A stretch of DNA of 64,000 bases from Acanthopleura granulata (Eukaryota; Mollusca; Polyplacophora; Chitonida; Chitonidae), in contig JABBOT010000007.1 in the NCBI GenBank assembly GCA_016165875.1, positions 12,825,721 to 12,889,720 of the forward strand. Reading direction: 5' to 3'. Shown piece by piece: positions 60,513 through 64,000 of this stretch. Both the position numbers and the translations under genes were made by a program. The notes under the pieces are model-generated. The model worked only from the letters and a program-made list of their open reading frames with translations, was not told the DNA's origin and did not search any database. Positions within the stretch are counted from its first letter, which is position 1. Every line of letters starts with the position of its first letter.

Positions 60513-61569
60513 ACTCCCAATGTTGAATTTGCCATTGTGGGTTCAACGTTATCGTTAAAAAGTAAATATTGTTATGTTGTAATGTATATGAATCTGTATC
60601 AATGCGATTATATATCCTAAACTGCTCGCAAACAGGGACATAAACATGTGCACCGTTTTATTTTACCACTGCCCCAGTTTTTGGTGAAGGACGATTTCTT
60701 TAACCCGTCACGATCAGCGTGTGGATTATTTTGCGAGTTGGTATTTCAATCTTCTATTTTAAAAAATGCACATACTTTCTGAGAATCGTTTATACCATTG
60801 CATCGCTGGGCCTCTATTTTAAAACTATTCATATCTTTGAAATTTCCAAAATCAATTATTTCATTTTCAGTCTGTCTGTGCTAACCGTTATCATTCTTGT
60901 TTAGTTTCCAACTTAGTGTGATGAAACGTGTCATGTTTAGACAAATTGTATGACATTATTCCTTAAAATTAATATTTGTTTTCTTTCGTTACCTCAGCAA
61001 GAAATAGTGATGCAAAGGACGACGGCGTTGGCACAGAAGGAAGCTTGTCAATTTCGTAGGATCCCCACCGATTCTTGAAATGTCCGCGACGTATCTGTCT
61101 GAAAATGTGTTGAAAACAGCCTAAATCCCAAATCACTTGACTGTTGGAATTAATGTGTAAGAACATGTCAGTTTTATAAACGAAAGGCACATAATATTAA
61201 TTAATAGTCTGTTAAGATGAGATTGGCTTAAAAAAGAAAACCGAATTATGAAAGGTTTTAAATAAGACAAATTTCAGCTTCGTAGAAAAGGTTAAATGTT
61301 TAGTGATTGGTTAATAATTTATTCCCTTTAAATCACTAGATTGGTGATTATTCCATACTTTGCTTTTGTGCCAACCGTGACTATTAACCAATTGAATCTC
61401 GCTGTTCACTTTCAAGATATTGCCATTTTCCAGTGTGCACAACATGGATTTAGTGAAGCATCTCTTAACTGTTTTTTTTTTTGCAGTTCCAGATATTTGC
61501 TGTTTGGCATTGCTGATTGCGTATCAAAGGCCTTTGTATGCCAACACACAGGACACGCAGCAAAGGTGA
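60513..61569. other. transposon interior, nothing recognised
   Basis: A+T-rich sequence with a partial repeat of CTCTATTTTAAAA..AT near 60750 and 60815; no protein similarity noticed. Confidence 0.5.
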
Positions 61570-62370
61570 CGTTGCAAACCTCGTTTATGTCAAACCTTGG
61601 TTGGACACTTTGTGCAGAAATCTTTTTTGTGGTTAAAAAGCAGTCTTTGGAATTGGATTATGTTTTAATTTAGAATTTAACTGGATGCCAGAACCAAGTA
61701 CATTCGTCTTAACGCCAATCCCGTGCTTGTAAATGCTTCACTGTAGTGACTAAAAGACAGGCATAGTGCATAGTGCACTACATGCGGCATGTGTGCGTCT
61801 GTGTGTGGACTATGGTCACATTGCAATGTATCACATAGGTATTTACCTCTGGTGCGTAAATGTACGTGCAGATAGACTTGAAGTCCAAAAATATGCATTC
61901 CATACCCAATGGTGGTTGGACACATTGTATAGAAATCTCTTTTCTTTGCTGTCAAAAAGCAGCTTTTGGACTTGGATTATGTTTTAATTCAAAATTTTTA
62001 CTGGATGCCAGAACCAAGTACATTCGTCATAACGTCAATCCCGTGCATGTGAATGCTTCGCTGTAGTGCCTACACGGCAGCCTTTACATGTTTTAGTGCG
62101 GAAACCCTTTTTTGTACGGACATAACGGTTTACAAACAGAAAATGTTCATGTATCGAAATTTTTTTATGCATAGTGCACTGCATGTAGAAGGCGTGCGTC
62201 TCTGTGTGGGCTATGTTCACATTGCAATGTATCACATACATGTATAACGCGCGTGTCTATGCATTTGACAATACTACTAACTTTTTGCAAGATAATCATT
62301 ATCTAATTAATCAATTGATATTTAGTAAACCAAGTTCACACTGCAATGTATCACATACATGTATAACATG
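61570..62370. repeat. imperfect tandem duplication, offsets about 320-400 bp
   Basis: CTGGATGCCAGAACCAAGTA occurs at 61681 and 62001, and CATAGTGCACT..CATTGCAATGTATCACATA blocks recur at 61769, 62170 and (partial) 62335. It lies inside the transposon between the transposase relic and the right arm. Confidence 0.8.
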
Positions 62371-62774
62371 TTTATCACGAAAAATCTTCTATCCAAAGCA
62401 AAGGCCTGAAAAGGAGAACCAGCAGTTTTATCCAGAGGCGTCAACATTTAACCATCAAATAAAACCAAATTTGTCCATGTACCATAAGATAACAGTTTAT
62501 ATGTAATATACCGAACTGTATTGCACACACGCACTGGCACAAATTCAAGCCTTTGTATTATTCCTTATATCTACAGAGAGAAACTACCTCTCAAAAAAGG
62601 TTTTTGTAATATGTCTACACTGTGAAAGTTAGATTCAATTAACGCAACACCAGATTTGCATACTATTACGAACTCAAAAATAGGGATTACTTTTACCGAA
62701 TGTGGAAAGTGCGTCAGTCTTGGAAGAAAGTATAGCATTCGTACTGTTCTAAAAACATTAGTGAAGAAGAGTAC

Positions 62775-63765
62775 CGTATATAAGAAAATAATTTACTCGT
62801 GTCAGGCTAAATAATATTCCAACTAGTGCTCAATACATTGCCCTTTGTACTGATGTAGGTTGTAGCCTGACAAGGGATAAAATGCAATTTATGTAAACTT
62901 TCATTGTTACTTAATAGATCGGTGTATTCTTAAAAAGGGTATATACAGAAATAATTTACACCGTACCAGGGTAAAAAATATAGTACTCAATGCTCTATGA
63001 ATTTCTCTTTGTAATAATATAGGTTGTTGCCTGGAACAGGATGACAATAAACAGTTTTAAATTATTTTTTGTTACCTGGGAGGTGGATATGCTCTGAAAA
63101 ACCATTTGCAGGATGTATTTTACTCTGTGCCAAGCTGTGCCATATGGCATGTGATGCTCCATACTTTTTCCTTTAAAATGATGTAGCTTGGTGCCTGGCA
63201 CAGGATAACACTGAATTTATGTGACTGGGTCAGGGGGCTTGTTGGGTGTCTTCGGCAAGTCGCCTCGGTAAGGCAGCACCAGATGAAAGATACGGTGGAA
63301 ATCCGTCCTGCACCAAGGACACACCGCCTTCGTATAAGTGAAATATTCTTGAGTAGGGCGTTAAACAATAGGCATTCATTCATTCACTCTTAGCATATTG
63401 TTACCTGTTAGATGGATATACGGTAAAGGAGAGCATTTACAGGAAGTAACTTACTCTGTGCCAGGTTGTGTCATGGCATGTGATGCTCCACACTTCTCCC
63501 TTTGTAATGATACAGGTTGTCGCCTGGCACAGGATGACGCTGACTTTTTGTGAATTTTTAAAATTTTATTGTTTACACATTGTGTGGTATGGCATTTGAT
63601 ATTTATTTGTGATATTACAGATTGATATTTTCCAAATAAGAGTCTACACTTGACATAATTTGCTCTGGGGCAGGTTATATGATATGCTATCTAATGCTTA
63701 ATAGAAGAATAGAGAACTAAGAACTGGGTATAGGGAACTGAGAAGTGGGTGTAGGGAATGGAGAA
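62775..63765 (-). repeat. right terminal inverted repeat with tandem units
   Basis: Reverse-complement partner of the left arm: TGTTACCTGGGAGGTGGATA, CATGTGATGCTCCA and TGCCTGGCACAGGATAACAC recur here. A truncated SINE (about 63222-63390) interrupts one unit. Confidence 0.88.
63222..63390 (+). mobile_element. 5'-truncated SINE inserted in the transposon's right arm
   Basis: Begins GTGACTGGGTCAGGGGGC, the middle of SINE family 2, and ends with the tail GTATAAGTGAAATATTCTTG and a (CATT)n run. It interrupts a 170-bp terminal unit, so it is younger than the arm. Confidence 0.85.
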
Positions 63766-64000
63766 CTGGGAATGGGAACTGGGAATAGGGAATTGTAAAC
63801 TGAGAATAAGGCACGGAGAACTGGGAAATGGGGGCTGGAAACCAACTGCAGGTGGTTGCCCCGCGACAAGATTAATTCTCACGTCTCTGACATCCCAGCC
63901 TAGGTTGCGATACCCAACACTACCTGTGGGAGGGTCACATGTTTCGGCACAGTGTTACGAGTCCCGTACTTAAGGATTGTAGTTTTTATTTGTTTTCATG

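Larger units (their letters stand above)
55670..63765 (+). mobile_element. decayed DNA transposon of about 8 kb with long tandem-repeated TIRs
   Basis: 55670-55835 is the inverted complement of about 63605-63765, and inside both ends are arrays of a ~170-bp unit in opposite orientation. Between the arms is a broken transposase-like frame, then a SINE and a tandem duplication. It lies upstream of the first RPTP exon found. The superfamily is not assigned; exact ends and target-site duplication were not determined. Confidence 0.8.

Overview
This is animal nuclear DNA: spliced genes with canonical GT..AG introns, abundant dispersed repeats, no operons. Two tRNA-derived SINE families with A+T-rich tails and a lectin/EGF receptor tyrosine phosphatase suggest a lophotrochozoan, most likely a mollusc (inference; no species assigned). 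About 90% of the window is intron, intergenic DNA and repeats, so most long open frames here are not genes.

Two protein-coding genes can be rebuilt exon by exon, and they converge tail to tail. (1) On the + strand, 8044-22351, seven exons encode an alpha-arrestin (ARRDC family) of about 400 residues: arrestin N and C folds and a PPSY motif in the last exon, the type of motif that recruits WW-domain (NEDD4-family) ubiquitin ligases. Exons 1 to 5 join in phase with good splice sites; the last acceptor lacks an AG. (2) On the - strand, from 54940 down to 26639, at least 25 exons encode a receptor-type tyrosine phosphatase: F-type lectin (fucolectin) domain, five EGF/MEGF-like exons, one transmembrane helix, an acidic juxtamembrane segment, an apparently active phosphatase domain D1 ([10 protein letters not shown]) and a degenerate D2 ([10 protein letters not shown], no catalytic Arg). 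The signal-peptide exon was not found and may lie upstream of a large transposon or outside the window.

Region by region: 1-7700 is repeat-rich intergenic DNA with a 46-bp minisatellite having a 138-bp higher-order period; 7735-8043 is a tandem repeat just upstream of the arrestin start codon; 8044-22351 is the arrestin gene, with LINE RNase H debris, palindromic repeats and a foldback element in introns; 22352-26638 is intergenic; 26639-54940 is the phosphatase gene, including a roughly 3-kb duplication that copied two EGF exons with their introns; 55670-63765 is a decayed DNA transposon of about 8 kb with long terminal inverted repeats, each made of about five tandem copies of a ~170-bp unit.

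The most notable items are the lectin-EGF-phosphatase receptor with its recent EGF-exon duplication, the repeat-ended transposon, a dispersed repeat family with 11 copies in 64 kb, and two gene-structure anomalies (missing acceptor AG in the arrestin gene; a donor site sitting in a short repeat array in the phosphatase gene).
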